Source of the DNA: an uncultured Lachnospiraceae bacterium
GTDB taxonomy: Bacteria; Bacillota; Clostridia; Lachnospirales; Lachnospiraceae
DNA length: 56,229 nt
Assembly (NCBI GenBank): GCA_910588285.1
Contig: CAJUQB010000021.1
Location: 1,642 to 57,870 of the forward strand
Direction: 5' to 3'
The position numbers and the translations under genes were made by a program. Positions 25,099 through 33,534 of this stretch are shown here, in pieces. Below the pieces are notes generated by a model. The model worked only from the letters and a program-made list of their open reading frames with translations, was not told where the DNA came from and did no database searches. Numbering within the stretch: the first letter of the stretch is position 1; each line of letters starts with the position of its first letter.

Positions 25099-27060
25099 CT
25101 ACTCCAGGGCGCTCTCCACAATCAGGCCCTCCCGGTATGCCTGCAGCAGGTACTCCAGCTCCCGGATCACCTCCCGGATCTCCTCCCCGCTGTCTGTGTC
25201 CGCCACTGTAATCCGCCTGGCCGTGTGCTGCACCACCACCATGTGGGAATGGATATCGCTCTCCGCCTGCACGGCCCGCTCTATGGATTCAAAGGGCTCA
25301 TGGGCAGCCAGCAGCAGCCCGTAGGAATTGTAGATCAACGTATAGCCTGCAATTCCTGTCTTGGGCTGGTAGGCCTTGGAAAAGCCTCCGTCAATAATGA
25401 GGAGCTTCCCATTACACTTCACCGGGGATTCCCCCTTCCTAGATTCGACGGGAATGTGGCCGTTGATAATATGGGAATCCTCCGCAGGAAGCCCGAACTC
25501 CTCTAAAATCTTATTGACGATCTCCTCCTTCTCAATCAGGCGGTAGTAGGGATTCTTGGGTTCCTCGTGGGTCTTTTTATCGGCAATAAAATACCGCTCA
25601 AAGGTGGTCATTTTTGATTTGCCGAACACCGGGGAATCCGGATGCTTCCAGATAAACCACAGGATGTCCAGGCCTTTTTGCTTCTCCTCCGGATCCAGGG
25701 AGAAATAGCCCTTCCGGATATAATGATCCAGCACATCATAGAGCTCCTTGCCGCTGTAGCAGGTGCCGAAAATATTCACCTTGCGGAAGCTCCCGTCCTC
25801 GTTGAAGGGTACGCAGCCATGGTACAGCAGGTTCCCGTTATATACCTTGTACAGGCTTCCCTTTGCATACAGGAACCGGATATGCCGCTGCAGCCGCTCG
25901 CAGTTGACAAAGGCATGCACCAGCCGCTCCACCACATCCGCCTCCTCCGGCGACAGCTCGTATGGGTGCTCGGGGTCAAAGGTGGGAAAGGTCTTATCCC
26001 GCAGAGGATACCTGACCCCCTCCACTGTGGCTGTCCCCTGCTCCAGGTCGATCTTATCCAGCAGCAGGCGGTGCTCCATATGGAACTCCGGTCTGCGCAG
26101 AATCAGCTGGCCCTCCAGCTTAAACTGGATAATGGAAATCGCCTTGTGCATCCGCTCATCCAGCATGGCCTCCTTCAGATCATACTCATCCTCCCGATAA
26201 TCCAGCTTGAAGGCCCCGCAGCTGTCATTCTGGTAGACATTCATGGCCAGGCGGGCCAGTGGAATCAGGTTGATTCCATACCCCTCCTCCAGGATGTTCA
26301 GGTTGCCGTACTTGGCGGAAATACGGATCACATTGGCAATGCAGCAGGGATTTCCGGCTGCCGCACCCATCCAGAGCACGTCATGGTTGCCCCACTGGAT
26401 ATCCACCGAATGGTGGTCCATCAGCGTGTCCATAATCAGATGGGGATAGGGCCCCCGGTCAAAGATATCCCCCACCACATGGAGGTGGTCCACCACAAAG
26501 CGCCGGATGAGGTTGCATAAGGCCACAATCAGCTCCGGCGCCCGCTTGGTCCGGATTACCGTATGGACAATCTCATTATAATAAGCCTCCTGGTCATACA
26601 TATCCGCCCGCCCTGTCATCAGCTCCTCCATGACATAGGCAAAATCCTTGGGCAGCGACTTGCGCACCTTGGAGCGGGTGTACTTGGAAGAGGCCACCTT
26701 GCAGATCCGCACCAGCCGGTATATGGTCACCTTATACCAGTCCTCGATATTTTCCTCCTTCTTCTGCATCTGCTCTAATTTCAGCTCCGGATAATAGATC
26801 AGCGTGGCGATGGACTTTTTCTCTGACAGGGAAAAATTATTCCCAAATTCCTCCTCGATCTTCCGCTTAATGGCCCCGGAGCCGTTCTTCAGCACATGCT
26901 GAAACTGCTCGTACTCCCCGTGAATATCTGTGATAAAATGCTCCGTCCCCTTGGGCAGGCTCAAAATCGCCTGCAGGTTAATGATCTCTGTAGCCGCTGA
27001 CGCAATACTGGGATATTGCTTTGCCAGCCCCTTCAAATACCGCAGCTCTGTCTCCTTCAT
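25099..27060 (-). CDS. fbp: Fructose-1,6-bisphosphatase, class III
   Basis: 653 residues, full length for the Firmicutes-type enzyme of gluconeogenesis. Metallophosphoesterase motifs are present in order: TDIHGEYEQF near residue 44, VGDIFDRGPYP near 196, WGNHDVLWMG near 223, and INGHIPVE with IIDGGFSKAY toward the C-terminus. GGGGG precedes ATG 27060. It lies 54 bases after dapB on the same strand, so it may be cotranscribed with the lysine genes, although no functional link is obvious. Confidence 0.96.
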   Translation of the reverse strand: MKETELRYLKGLAKQYPSIASAATEIINLQAILSLPKGTEHFITDIHGEYEQFQHVLKNGSGAIKRKIEEEFGNNFSLSEKKSIATLIYYPELKLEQMQKKEENIEDWYKVTIYRLVRICKVASSKYTRSKVRKSLPKDFAYVMEELMTGRADMYDQEAYYNEIVHTVIRTKRAPELIVALCNLIRRFVVDHLHVVGDIFDRGPYPHLIMDTLMDHHSVDIQWGNHDVLWMGAAAGNPCCIANVIRISAKYGNLNILEEGYGINLIPLARLAMNVYQNDSCGAFKLDYREDEYDLKEAMLDERMHKAISIIQFKLEGQLILRRPEFHMEHRLLLDKIDLEQGTATVEGVRYPLRDKTFPTFDPEHPYELSPEEADVVERLVHAFVNCERLQRHIRFLYAKGSLYKVYNGNLLYHGCVPFNEDGSFRKVNIFGTCYSGKELYDVLDHYIRKGYFSLDPEEKQKGLDILWFIWKHPDSPVFGKSKMTTFERYFIADKKTHEEPKNPYYRLIEKEEIVNKILEEFGLPAEDSHIINGHIPVESRKGESPVKCNGKLLIIDGGFSKAYQPKTGIAGYTLIYNSYGLLLAAHEPFESIERAVQAESDIHSHMVVVQHTARRITVADTDSGEEIREVIRELEYLLQAYREGLIVESALE

Positions 27061-27114
27061 CCTTATCCCCCTTTGTCTTATCCCTTTGTCTTATCCTTTG
27101 GGTATATTCCCCTG

Positions 27115-27876
27115 TTATTTTGCAGCAATTACATCCTGCATATCATAATGCCCCGCCGGCTTCCCGGCCAGGAACTTGGCTGCCTCAATGGCCCCTTTGG
27201 CAAATACGCCTTTGGAATACGCTGTATGGCGAAAGGTGATCACCTCCTCATTGCCGGCAAAAATCACATCATGCTCTCCCACAATCGTACCGCCCCGCAC
27301 TGCCTGGATCCCGATCTCGTATTTGTCCCGCTTCTTCCGCTGGGCCGTCCTGTCGTACATGTAGCTGTACTCCTCCTCCAATGCCTCATTCAGGGCATCT
27401 GCCAGGGCCAGGGCCGTCCCGCTGGGGGCATCCACCTTCTGGTTATGGTGCTTCTCCACAATCTCCATATCAAAGCCTGCCGGGGCCAGGACCCGGGCCG
27501 CCTTCTTCAGCTGGTCCAGCAGTATATTAATCCCCAGGGACATATTGGCGGACTTTAATACCGCCACCTTACAGGCCGCTGCCCGGACAGCCTCATTCTG
27601 CTGCTGTGTCAGGCCGGTGGTGCACAGCACCACCGGGATCTGCTTCTCCACGCTGTAGGACAGCAGCTCCTCCACTGCTGTTGCTGCGGCAAAGTCAATG
27701 ATAACATCTGCCTCCACGTCACAGTCCTGGATCTGTTCAAATACCGGGTAGGTGTTCTGGATATGGCCGGAGGGATCCACACCCGCCGCAATCTCAAGCT
27801 CCCCATCCTCCCGGCACAGTCCGGTGATCACCTGTCCCATTTTTCCGTTGCATCCATGCATAATTGCCCGTATCAT
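27115..27876 (-). CDS. dapB: 4-hydroxy-tetrahydrodipicolinate reductase
   Basis: 253 residues. The dinucleotide-binding N-terminus (IMHGCNGKMGQVI) and the catalytic block EKHHNQKVDAPSGTAL are clear. It performs the second dedicated step of the diaminopimelate/lysine pathway, acting on the product of DapA encoded just upstream. GGAGG lies ten bases before the ATG. Gene order dapA-dapB under one lysine riboswitch fits end-product control. Confidence 0.96.
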   Translation of the reverse strand: MIRAIMHGCNGKMGQVITGLCREDGELEIAAGVDPSGHIQNTYPVFEQIQDCDVEADVIIDFAAATAVEELLSYSVEKQIPVVLCTTGLTQQQNEAVRAAACKVAVLKSANMSLGINILLDQLKKAARVLAPAGFDMEIVEKHHNQKVDAPSGTALALADALNEALEEEYSYMYDRTAQRKKRDKYEIGIQAVRGGTIVGEHDVIFAGNEEVITFRHTAYSKGVFAKGAIEAAKFLAGKPAGHYDMQDVIAAK

Positions 27877-27950
27877 AATTCACACGCCTCCGCCTTCTAT
27901 AACATTTGTTCAAACATTTATTACCTCACAGCTTCTTACTGATACGGAAA

Positions 27951-27990
27951 AGAACTGTTCCAAAGCCGTCTCTTACTTTAAAACAGTTCT
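27951..27990 (-). terminator. Possible weak terminator or processing hairpin between dapA and dapB
   Basis: Nine-base perfect arms (27951-27959 and 27982-27990, AGAACTGTT and its complement) enclose a 22-base loop. On the minus strand only a short T-run follows. In the 134-base dapA-dapB gap it could attenuate dapB or protect dapA mRNA. Confidence 0.4.
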
Positions 27991-28010
27991 CTCCCTTCTA
28001 TATTTCCTGC

Positions 28011-28901
28011 TTATGCCAGCGGAATCCCAAAATCGATCATAGCTTTTCTTAAGCGCTCTGCATTCTGGGGCTCCAGATCATACAGGGGCGCCCGCAGGGG
28101 CCCTGCCTCCCAGCCCATCAGGTTCATGGCTGCCTTCACCGGTATGGGGTTCACCTCGCAGAACAGCGCATCGCACAGCTCCAGCGCTCCCAGCTGCATC
28201 TTAAGCGCCTTGGCCGTATCCCCCTCAAGATATGACATCACCATATCGTGGGTGTAGCGGGGCGCAACATTGGCCAGTACGGAGATCACGCCGATGCCGC
28301 CTGCTGCCAGCAGCGGAACCACCATCCCGTCCTCTCCGGAATACAGCTGAATCTCCCCGTCGGTCAGCTGCATCACCCTCAAGGCATTGGTAATATCCCC
28401 GGTGGCATCCTTGATTCCCACAATATTCTCCACATCCTTTACAAGAGCTGCCACTGTGGCAGGCTGAATATTGCATCCGGTCCTTCCCGGCACATTGTAC
28501 AGCAGAATCGGTACATCCACGCTGGACGCCACCTCCGTGTAGTGGGCAATCAGCCCCTTCTGGGTGGCCTTGTTGTAATAGGGCGTCACCACCAGCAGCC
28601 CGTCGGCCCCGGCCCTGGCTGCCTCCACAGAGAGATACACTGCCGTAGCCGTGCAGTTGGAGCCTGTTCCCGCCACAACCGGAACGCGCTTCTTCACCAT
28701 GCCTACCGCTGCCCGGATAACCTCCAGATGCTCCTCCTCCGACATGGTGGAGGCCTCCCCTGTGGTCCCTGCAATTACAATACAGTCTGTGCCATTGGCG
28801 ATCTGGTCATTGATGATCGCCTCCAGCTTATCAAAATTTACCTCGTAGTTTTCCTTCATGGGCGTAACAATCGCAACGCCTGAGCCTTGGAACAATGCCA
28901 T
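28011..28901 (-). CDS. dapA: 4-hydroxy-tetrahydrodipicolinate synthase
   Basis: 296 residues of the DapA/NAL aldolase barrel. AGTTGEASTMSEEEH carries the pyruvate-site threonines, YYNKATQKGL and YNVPGRTGCN follow, and the Schiff-base lysine is in IVGIKDATGD. It condenses pyruvate with aspartate semialdehyde at the entry to lysine and diaminopimelate synthesis, which also supplies spore dipicolinate. AGGAGG precedes ATG 28901. An in-frame extension to 29054 is rejected because it lies inside the riboswitch and its terminator. Confidence 0.97.
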   Translation of the reverse strand: MALFQGSGVAIVTPMKENYEVNFDKLEAIINDQIANGTDCIVIAGTTGEASTMSEEEHLEVIRAAVGMVKKRVPVVAGTGSNCTATAVYLSVEAARAGADGLLVVTPYYNKATQKGLIAHYTEVASSVDVPILLYNVPGRTGCNIQPATVAALVKDVENIVGIKDATGDITNALRVMQLTDGEIQLYSGEDGMVVPLLAAGGIGVISVLANVAPRYTHDMVMSYLEGDTAKALKMQLGALELCDALFCEVNPIPVKAAMNLMGWEAGPLRAPLYDLEPQNAERLRKAMIDFGIPLA

Positions 28902-28952
28902 TTTCTTCCTCCTAATCCTTCTGCATAAAGCTTCCGTATGCAGGTCTGTGCA

Positions 28953-28981
28953 TAAAAAAGAGCCGTTCCGATGAGCGGCTC
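28953..28981 (-). terminator. Riboswitch expression-platform terminator
   Basis: On the minus strand GAGCCG pairs with CGGCTC around a ten-base loop (28960-28981) and is followed by six T. It sits between the lysine aptamer and the dapA ribosome binding site, where a transcription-control terminator is expected. Confidence 0.8.
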
Positions 28982-29030
28982 CTGGAATTCCACATGATAA
29001 ACAGAGCAAGCCTGCTTCTGTTGATTCATT

Positions 29031-29200
29031 CCGATAGCCCACCATCTGACACACAGATGACAGTCACAGAGCTGTTCGCCCTGTGCCCAAGCAGCCTGCC
29101 CGCAGGTGGACAAACCCTTTCGGCGCTCTCTCCTTTTGCCTGTTCTCCCATGCTCCTGCCGCATCAAACAGGCTACTCATAAATCGCGCAACCTCTATCT
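29031..29200 (-). promoter_or_regulatory. Lysine riboswitch (L box)
   Basis: Minus-strand sequence from 29200 downward starts with the P1 strand GATAG then AGGTTGCGCG, followed by ATGAGTAG, GGAG, GCGCCGAAAGGG, CTTGGGCACAGG, GACTGTCATCTG, and closes with the P1 partner CTATC at 29032-29036. These are the conserved L-box elements in order. Lysine binding should favour the downstream terminator and reduce dapA expression. The region is AT-rich upstream to 29312, with no further features seen. Confidence 0.9.
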
Positions 29201-29312
29201 GACTATTCTCTTTTCTAAACTTTCTCAATCAAAAAATAATATAGCATTTCTTCCGTGCCCTGTCAACAACCAATCTCACATTTCCAGCGGTACACATAAT
29301 TTGAGCAAAAAC

Positions 29313-29939
29313 TTATTCCAGATAATCAATTTTACTAACAGAAACCTCATAGGCAATTCGCTTCTGGGTCTCATTCTCGCTGACCTTTTTCAGGTATTCC
29401 CTGCTCTGGATCCTGCCGTAGATCTGCACATGTCCTCCAACGTCAAACCCGGATGCAAAACGGGCATTCCTGCCCCAGCAGATGCAGGGGATATAATCGG
29501 ACTTCCCGTAGGAGCGGTTCACTGCAATCAAAAGATCTGCAATCTCCCTCCCCAGAGGCGTCTTCCGGTAGATCGGCTCCTTGCATATGTACCCGTCCAG
29601 GAATATCTGATTGCTCTTCTCTCCGTCCGGCATCTCATCCACAAACTCCAGCTCCCTGGCAAAGACAGACAGCACCAGCCGGTTCCTCTTCTCCTCGTGG
29701 CGGTTGTAGGAGCGGAACTGTCCGTTTACCCGGATAATCTGGCCAATGTAGCTCTGCTCCGTATCAATCAGCCGCTCTGAGACCATCAGCGGGATACAGT
29801 CCGCATAGCTGCTGAGCCGGTTGACGGCCACGTCTACCATGTAGAAGCCCTCTCCAAATACCTCGTGGCTGTAGCTGAAATCAGAGATAATCTCCCCTGT
29901 CACAGTTACCTGGTTGTTTTCAAAAATTTTATCTGCCAT
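29313..29939 (-). CDS. Single-stranded DNA-binding protein with two tandem OB folds
   Basis: 208 residues. The second half (QIFLDGYICKEPIYRKTPLG, then CICWGRNA) is a normal SSB OB fold. The first half (VTVTGEIISDFSYSHEVFGE to FARELEFVDE) looks like a second, divergent OB fold. No acidic C-terminal tail (DDDIPF-type) is present, so it is not a standard replicative SSB; a paralogue is expected elsewhere. GGAG lies nine bases before the ATG. Related proteins occur in clostridia, but their job is not settled. Confidence 0.8.
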   Translation of the reverse strand: MADKIFENNQVTVTGEIISDFSYSHEVFGEGFYMVDVAVNRLSSYADCIPLMVSERLIDTEQSYIGQIIRVNGQFRSYNRHEEKRNRLVLSVFARELEFVDEMPDGEKSNQIFLDGYICKEPIYRKTPLGREIADLLIAVNRSYGKSDYIPCICWGRNARFASGFDVGGHVQIYGRIQSREYLKKVSENETQKRIAYEVSVSKIDYLE

Positions 29940-30262
29940 AAGTTGTTTCTCCTTCCTCTTTCACGCCCCATGGGGCTTTTGGTATATCGACGGCATATCG
30001 ATCACTGTGTACTAATATTTTTATTCCGGAATACGTTTTTTAGAACTGAATTTGCTTAACACCCTGTAAGAATAACAAAGTAAAAAAAAGAAATATCGCA
30101 GTTCGTGTCGACAGGAGGGAAAATTATACTTTACGTATGTATATTTTTCCGTTACAATAGAATAGATTCCAGAAGATTTTACGGAAGTATGTACAGATTT
30201 GTTTACGAATTCCACTATACTTGGAAATGAAAACAAAAATAAAAAGAAAGAAGGATATTTCT

Positions 30263-30784
30263 ATGGCAGCAAATCCAATTGTTACAATTGAAATGAAAAA
30301 CGGCGATATCATGAAAGCTGAGCTGTATCCGGAAATTGCACCCAATACGGTACGCAATTTTATCCATTTGATCCAGAGTCATTTTTATGACGGCCTGATC
30401 TTCCACCGCGTCATCCGCGGCTTTATGATTCAGGGGGGATGCCCGGAGGGCTCCGGTATGGGCGGCCCCGGCTACAGTATCCCCGGTGAATTCTCCCAGA
30501 ACGGCTTTGTCAACGGCCTGGCCCACACAGAGGGTGTTCTGTCCATGGCCCGCTCCATGGCGCCGGATTCCGCCGGTTCCCAGTTCTTCATCATGCACAA
30601 GAACGCCCCGCATCTGGACGGCGCCTATGCTGCCTTTGGCAAGATTACAGAGGGAATGGAGGTTGTCAACCGAATTGCCGAAACCGCCACCGACTACTCT
30701 GACCGCCCCATGGAGCCCCAGATCATCGGAACCGTCACCGTGGATACCCAGGGTGTAGACTATCCCGAACCCGATAAAATATAA
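30263..30784 (+). CDS. Cyclophilin-type peptidyl-prolyl cis-trans isomerase
   Basis: 173 residues. Cyclophilin core motifs are FHRVIRGFMIQGG (catalytic arginine), GSQFFI and LDGAYAAFGKITEG. No signal peptide, so cytoplasmic. GAAGGA precedes ATG 30263; earlier in-frame codons to 30221 are part of the AT-rich leader. A TATACT at 30216-30221 could be its -10, but no convincing -35 is present. The preceding 29940-30262 is AT-rich with nothing else clear. Confidence 0.93.
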   Translation: MAANPIVTIEMKNGDIMKAELYPEIAPNTVRNFIHLIQSHFYDGLIFHRVIRGFMIQGGCPEGSGMGGPGYSIPGEFSQNGFVNGLAHTEGVLSMARSMAPDSAGSQFFIMHKNAPHLDGAYAAFGKITEGMEVVNRIAETATDYSDRPMEPQIIGTVTVDTQGVDYPEPDKI

Positions 30785-30963
30785 TGCTGCACACGGCCGC
30801 AGAATCTGCCGCTTCTCTGGCTCTCTGCCTTTTGGGGATGATTGTGGGTTTTCCTGACAATTATGTCAATAGCGAAATAGATTTCTGAGATAGCATTATA
30901 CTATTTGATTTTTATGGACTTGTAAAGGTCTTTTTATGTTTTTCTTAAATTTTGTGCAAACTG

Positions 30964-30980
30964 TGCAAAGGTCCTTTGCA
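30964..30980. repeat. Short perfect inverted repeat
   Basis: TGCAAAGG and CCTTTGCA separated by a single base. It lies just before the terminator, 180 bases after the cyclophilin gene. It could be an operator half-site pair or part of a composite hairpin; no gene starts here. Confidence 0.5.
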
Positions 30981-30982
30981 GC

Positions 30983-31016
30983 GCGGGATACAGAATGCCT
31001 GTATCCCGCATTTTTT
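30983..31016 (+). terminator. Rho-independent terminator after the cyclophilin gene
   Basis: An 11-base perfect stem (30983-30993 with 30999-31009), a five-base loop and six T immediately after. It separates the cyclophilin gene from the convergent amidase gene. Confidence 0.9.
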
Positions 31017-31021
31017 CTGGG

Positions 31022-31786
31022 TTAAAGGCTTACAATAAGGGTATCGTACCCCATCTGGCGAAGGCGGTTCTGCAGGGCTGCCGCATCCTCCAGGCTGGTT
31101 TCCTCTCCCACAATTACCGCATCGTAGGGCTCCTCCCTGCGAATCTGTACCTGATATCCCAGCTCCTCCAGCTGCTCCTGCAAAAACAGGGCATTGGCCG
31201 CATGGGAAAAAAGCCCTACCTGCACGCCATACCGGGCAGGTCTTGAGGTATCTGCCGCTCCAATCCCCTCCTCGATTCCCTGTGCAATGGCATCTGCAAT
31301 CTCATTAAATTTCTGGTCAAACAGTGCATTGTCCGCATCGGTATTGAGGAATCCGGCCTCAATGAGCACTGCCGGCATCTGGGTTCTCCGCAGCACCACA
31401 AGGCCCGGCCGTTCCTTGATGCCAAGATTGCGAAAGCCCACCTCGCTTAGTCTCTGGTTGACGGCATCTGCAATGTCATTGACCACCTGATTTTCCTGGT
31501 ACACCAGCGTCTCCACTCCGCTGTAGGTATTGGGGTTCGGGCTGGAATTGCGGTGTAGGGATACAAAATAATCCGCCCCCGCTGCATTGGCAATCTGCGC
31601 CTTCTCATAGGGGGAATCATAGACATCCTCCGTCCTGGTGTAGTATACCTGATATCCGTCCTGGGCAAGCTTTTGCCCCACTGCCAGGGCCAGCCGCAGC
31701 ACATCGTCCTTTTCCCGCCTGCCCTGATAGCTGGCTCCGCTGTCATACCCGCCGTGCCCGGCATCTATTACAATACTGGCTGCCAT
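31022..31786 (-). CDS. N-acetylmuramoyl-L-alanine amidase (Amidase_3) with SPOR-like domain
   Basis: 254 residues. Zinc ligands appear in DAGHGGYD (His), in REKDD (Glu) and in SLHRN (His); the catalytic glutamate is in LIEAGFLN. The C-terminal 75 residues (YGVQVGLFSHAANALFLQEQL to the end) form a SPOR-like peptidoglycan-binding repeat. No signal peptide is seen, so release could come from mother-cell lysis, as for CwlC-type spore amidases; that role is inferred. GGAGG precedes the ATG. Confidence 0.92.
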   Translation of the reverse strand: MAASIVIDAGHGGYDSGASYQGRREKDDVLRLALAVGQKLAQDGYQVYYTRTEDVYDSPYEKAQIANAAGADYFVSLHRNSSPNPNTYSGVETLVYQENQVVNDIADAVNQRLSEVGFRNLGIKERPGLVVLRRTQMPAVLIEAGFLNTDADNALFDQKFNEIADAIAQGIEEGIGAADTSRPARYGVQVGLFSHAANALFLQEQLEELGYQVQIRREEPYDAVIVGEETSLEDAAALQNRLRQMGYDTLIVSL

Positions 31787-31929
31787 AATAACCTCCGGTC
31801 ATTTCTATCCTTTTACTATATGCAGCCATTGCCCGGATGTTTCCTGACCCGCTTTCTGATTCGCGGGTCAAAAATGCCCCCAAGCCCTCATCCATTCTTA
31901 CATCTCTTAGTATTTCAAACAATATTTCG

Positions 31930-31958
31930 TTGCACAATTTATCAGGACATGGTAATAT
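31930..31958 (+). promoter_or_regulatory. Promoter of the DegV gene
   Basis: TTGCAC (31930-31935) and TAATAT (31953-31958) with 17 bases between, about 38 bases upstream of the ATG. Confidence 0.65.
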
Positions 31959-31995
31959 AAACTATATGAAGTTACTTTTACGCAAGGAGGGTATT

Positions 31996-32868
31996 ATGAA
32001 TCGTTATATGATTACCACTGACAACAATGCGGACCTGCCGGAATCCTATATCCAGGAAAAGGGCTTGGGTGTCATGTCCTTAAGCTATACCATTGACGGG
32101 GAGACTTACGAGAGAGGCCATGAGCTTCCGGTGGCGGAATTCTATGCCAAGATGCGGGCCGGCTCCCTGCCCACCACCGCCCAGGTGAATCCTGAGGACG
32201 CCAAGAGCGTTTTTCTTGAACTGCTGAAGGAGCACCAGTGCGACCTGCTCCACATTGCCTTTTCCTCAGGTCTCAGCGGAAGCTACAACAGCGCCCGCAT
32301 TGCCGCCAGGGAACTGGCGGAGGAGTATCCGGACCACAAGGTTGTTGTGATTGATTCCCTCTGCGCCTCCCTTGGGGAAGGGCTTCTGGTCCACAAGGCA
32401 TGGTGCAACCGGGAAAACGGCATGTCTCTGGAGGAAAATGCCGCATGGATTGAGGATCACAAGCTGAACCTTGTGCACAATTTTACGGTGGATGACCTGT
32501 TCCATCTCCACAGAGGCGGCCGCGTTTCCAAGACTGCAGCCATCCTGGGCACCATGATTAACCTTAAGCCCATTCTCCATGTGGACAATGAGGGCCATCT
32601 GATCCTGCTTTCCAAGGTCCGGGGCCGGAAGAAATCCCTCATCGCCCTGGTGGACAGCATGGAGAAGCAGATGGGCTCCCTCCGGGATCAGAATGATATT
32701 GTTTTTATCAGCCACGGCGACTGCCAGGAAGAGGCGCAGTTTGTAGCTGACCTAGTATCGGAACGCTTTGGCATCGGTTCCTTCCTGATCAACTATGTAG
32801 GCCCCACCATCGGCGCCCACTCAGGTCCCGGAACCATGGCCCTGTTCTATCTGGGAGAATACCGGTAG
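31996..32868 (+). CDS. DegV family fatty-acid-binding protein
   Basis: 290 residues. The start TTDNNADLP, the middle IAFSSGLSGSYNSAR and the later HRGGRVSK are the conserved DegV blocks. The family binds a fatty acid between two domains, and FakB members present it to the kinase FakA. No fakA is nearby. AAGGAGG five bases before ATG 31996 fixes the start. Confidence 0.93.
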   Translation: MNRYMITTDNNADLPESYIQEKGLGVMSLSYTIDGETYERGHELPVAEFYAKMRAGSLPTTAQVNPEDAKSVFLELLKEHQCDLLHIAFSSGLSGSYNSARIAARELAEEYPDHKVVVIDSLCASLGEGLLVHKAWCNRENGMSLEENAAWIEDHKLNLVHNFTVDDLFHLHRGGRVSKTAAILGTMINLKPILHVDNEGHLILLSKVRGRKKSLIALVDSMEKQMGSLRDQNDIVFISHGDCQEEAQFVADLVSERFGIGSFLINYVGPTIGAHSGPGTMALFYLGEYR

Positions 32869-32880
32869 CGGCATTTCCCC

Positions 32881-33001
32881 CAGCGGCTGTCCTGGCTTAA
32901 GTCCTGCATCCCTGCAGCGGCTGTCCCGGCGCAAGCCCTGCATCTCTGCAGCGGCTGTCCCGGCGCAAGCCCTGCATCTTTGCAGCGGCTGCGCCTGTGC
33001 C
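32881..33001. repeat. Tandem repeat of 34 bp, three units plus a partial
   Basis: Units start at 32881, 32915 and 32949 with CAGCGGCTGTCC; a fourth begins at 32983 and diverges after CAGCGGCTGCG. Units two and three differ at one base. The array begins 12 bases after the DegV stop and is followed by GCCCGGC/GCCGGGC arms. It recalls the CAGCCGGCTG-based array at 8062 in position and theme. Confidence 0.9.
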
Positions 33002-33162
33002 GGGACTGCTGCCCGGCTCACGGCGATGCTGGCCGGGCACTCCTCATAAATTCTTAAGAAAAATCTTCTGTTTTTCGGCTTTTTATTTTCCCCATCCTGT
33101 GTTACATTAAATGTATGCTTTGAGTGTATGAATTGGATTAATACAGTTTGGAGGGATCTTAT

Positions 33163-33534
33163 ATGATTCAACTGGATTATCGCGATGCCAAACCCATTTA
33201 TCAGCAGATTAAGCACGGGCTGCGTCATCTGGTGATGACACATGCCATTGAACCGGACGAGAAGCTTCCCTCGGTGCGGGAGCTTGCGGCCTTACTGGCC
33301 ATCAACCCCAACACTATCCAGCGGGCCTACCGGGAACTGGAGGATGAGGGATATCTCTATACCTGCCAGGGCAAGGGCACCTTCGCTGCCCATACGCCTG
33401 TCGCCGGCAAACGCCAGCAGGAGCTGATGCGCCAATTTGACGATGTGGTAGCAGAGCTTTTGTTCCTCTCCGTCAGCTCCCAGGATCTGTCTTCACGTAT
33501 TGCGCTGCTCTCAGAAGGGGGGAATTCCCTGTGA
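33163..33534 (+). CDS. GntR family (YtrA-type) transcriptional regulator
   Basis: 123 residues: an N-terminal winged helix (PIYQQIKHGLRHLV, LPSVRELAALLAINPNTIQRAY) and a short two-helix tail, the YtrA layout. Such repressors sit first in the ABC operon they control and respond to cell-wall antibiotics or related signals. GGAGGG precedes ATG 33163. Its TGA overlaps the GTG start of the ATPase gene. Confidence 0.93.
   Translation: MIQLDYRDAKPIYQQIKHGLRHLVMTHAIEPDEKLPSVRELAALLAINPNTIQRAYRELEDEGYLYTCQGKGTFAAHTPVAGKRQQELMRQFDDVVAELLFLSVSSQDLSSRIALLSEGGNSL

Noticed and set aside
24855..25121. Minus-strand 88-codon frame starting inside fbp
   Set aside because: Its valine/isoleucine runs come from reading the cysteine-rich frame one base out of phase; no ribosome binding site.
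28902..29054. N-terminal extension of DapA
   Set aside because: It lies within the lysine riboswitch and terminator; the AGGAGG and family start support ATG 28901.
30021..30236. 71-codon minus-strand frame
   Set aside because: AT-rich leader of the cyclophilin gene with no ribosome binding site or family features.
32881..33001. CRISPR array
   Set aside because: Units are contiguous without unique spacers and no cas genes are present; this is a plain tandem repeat.
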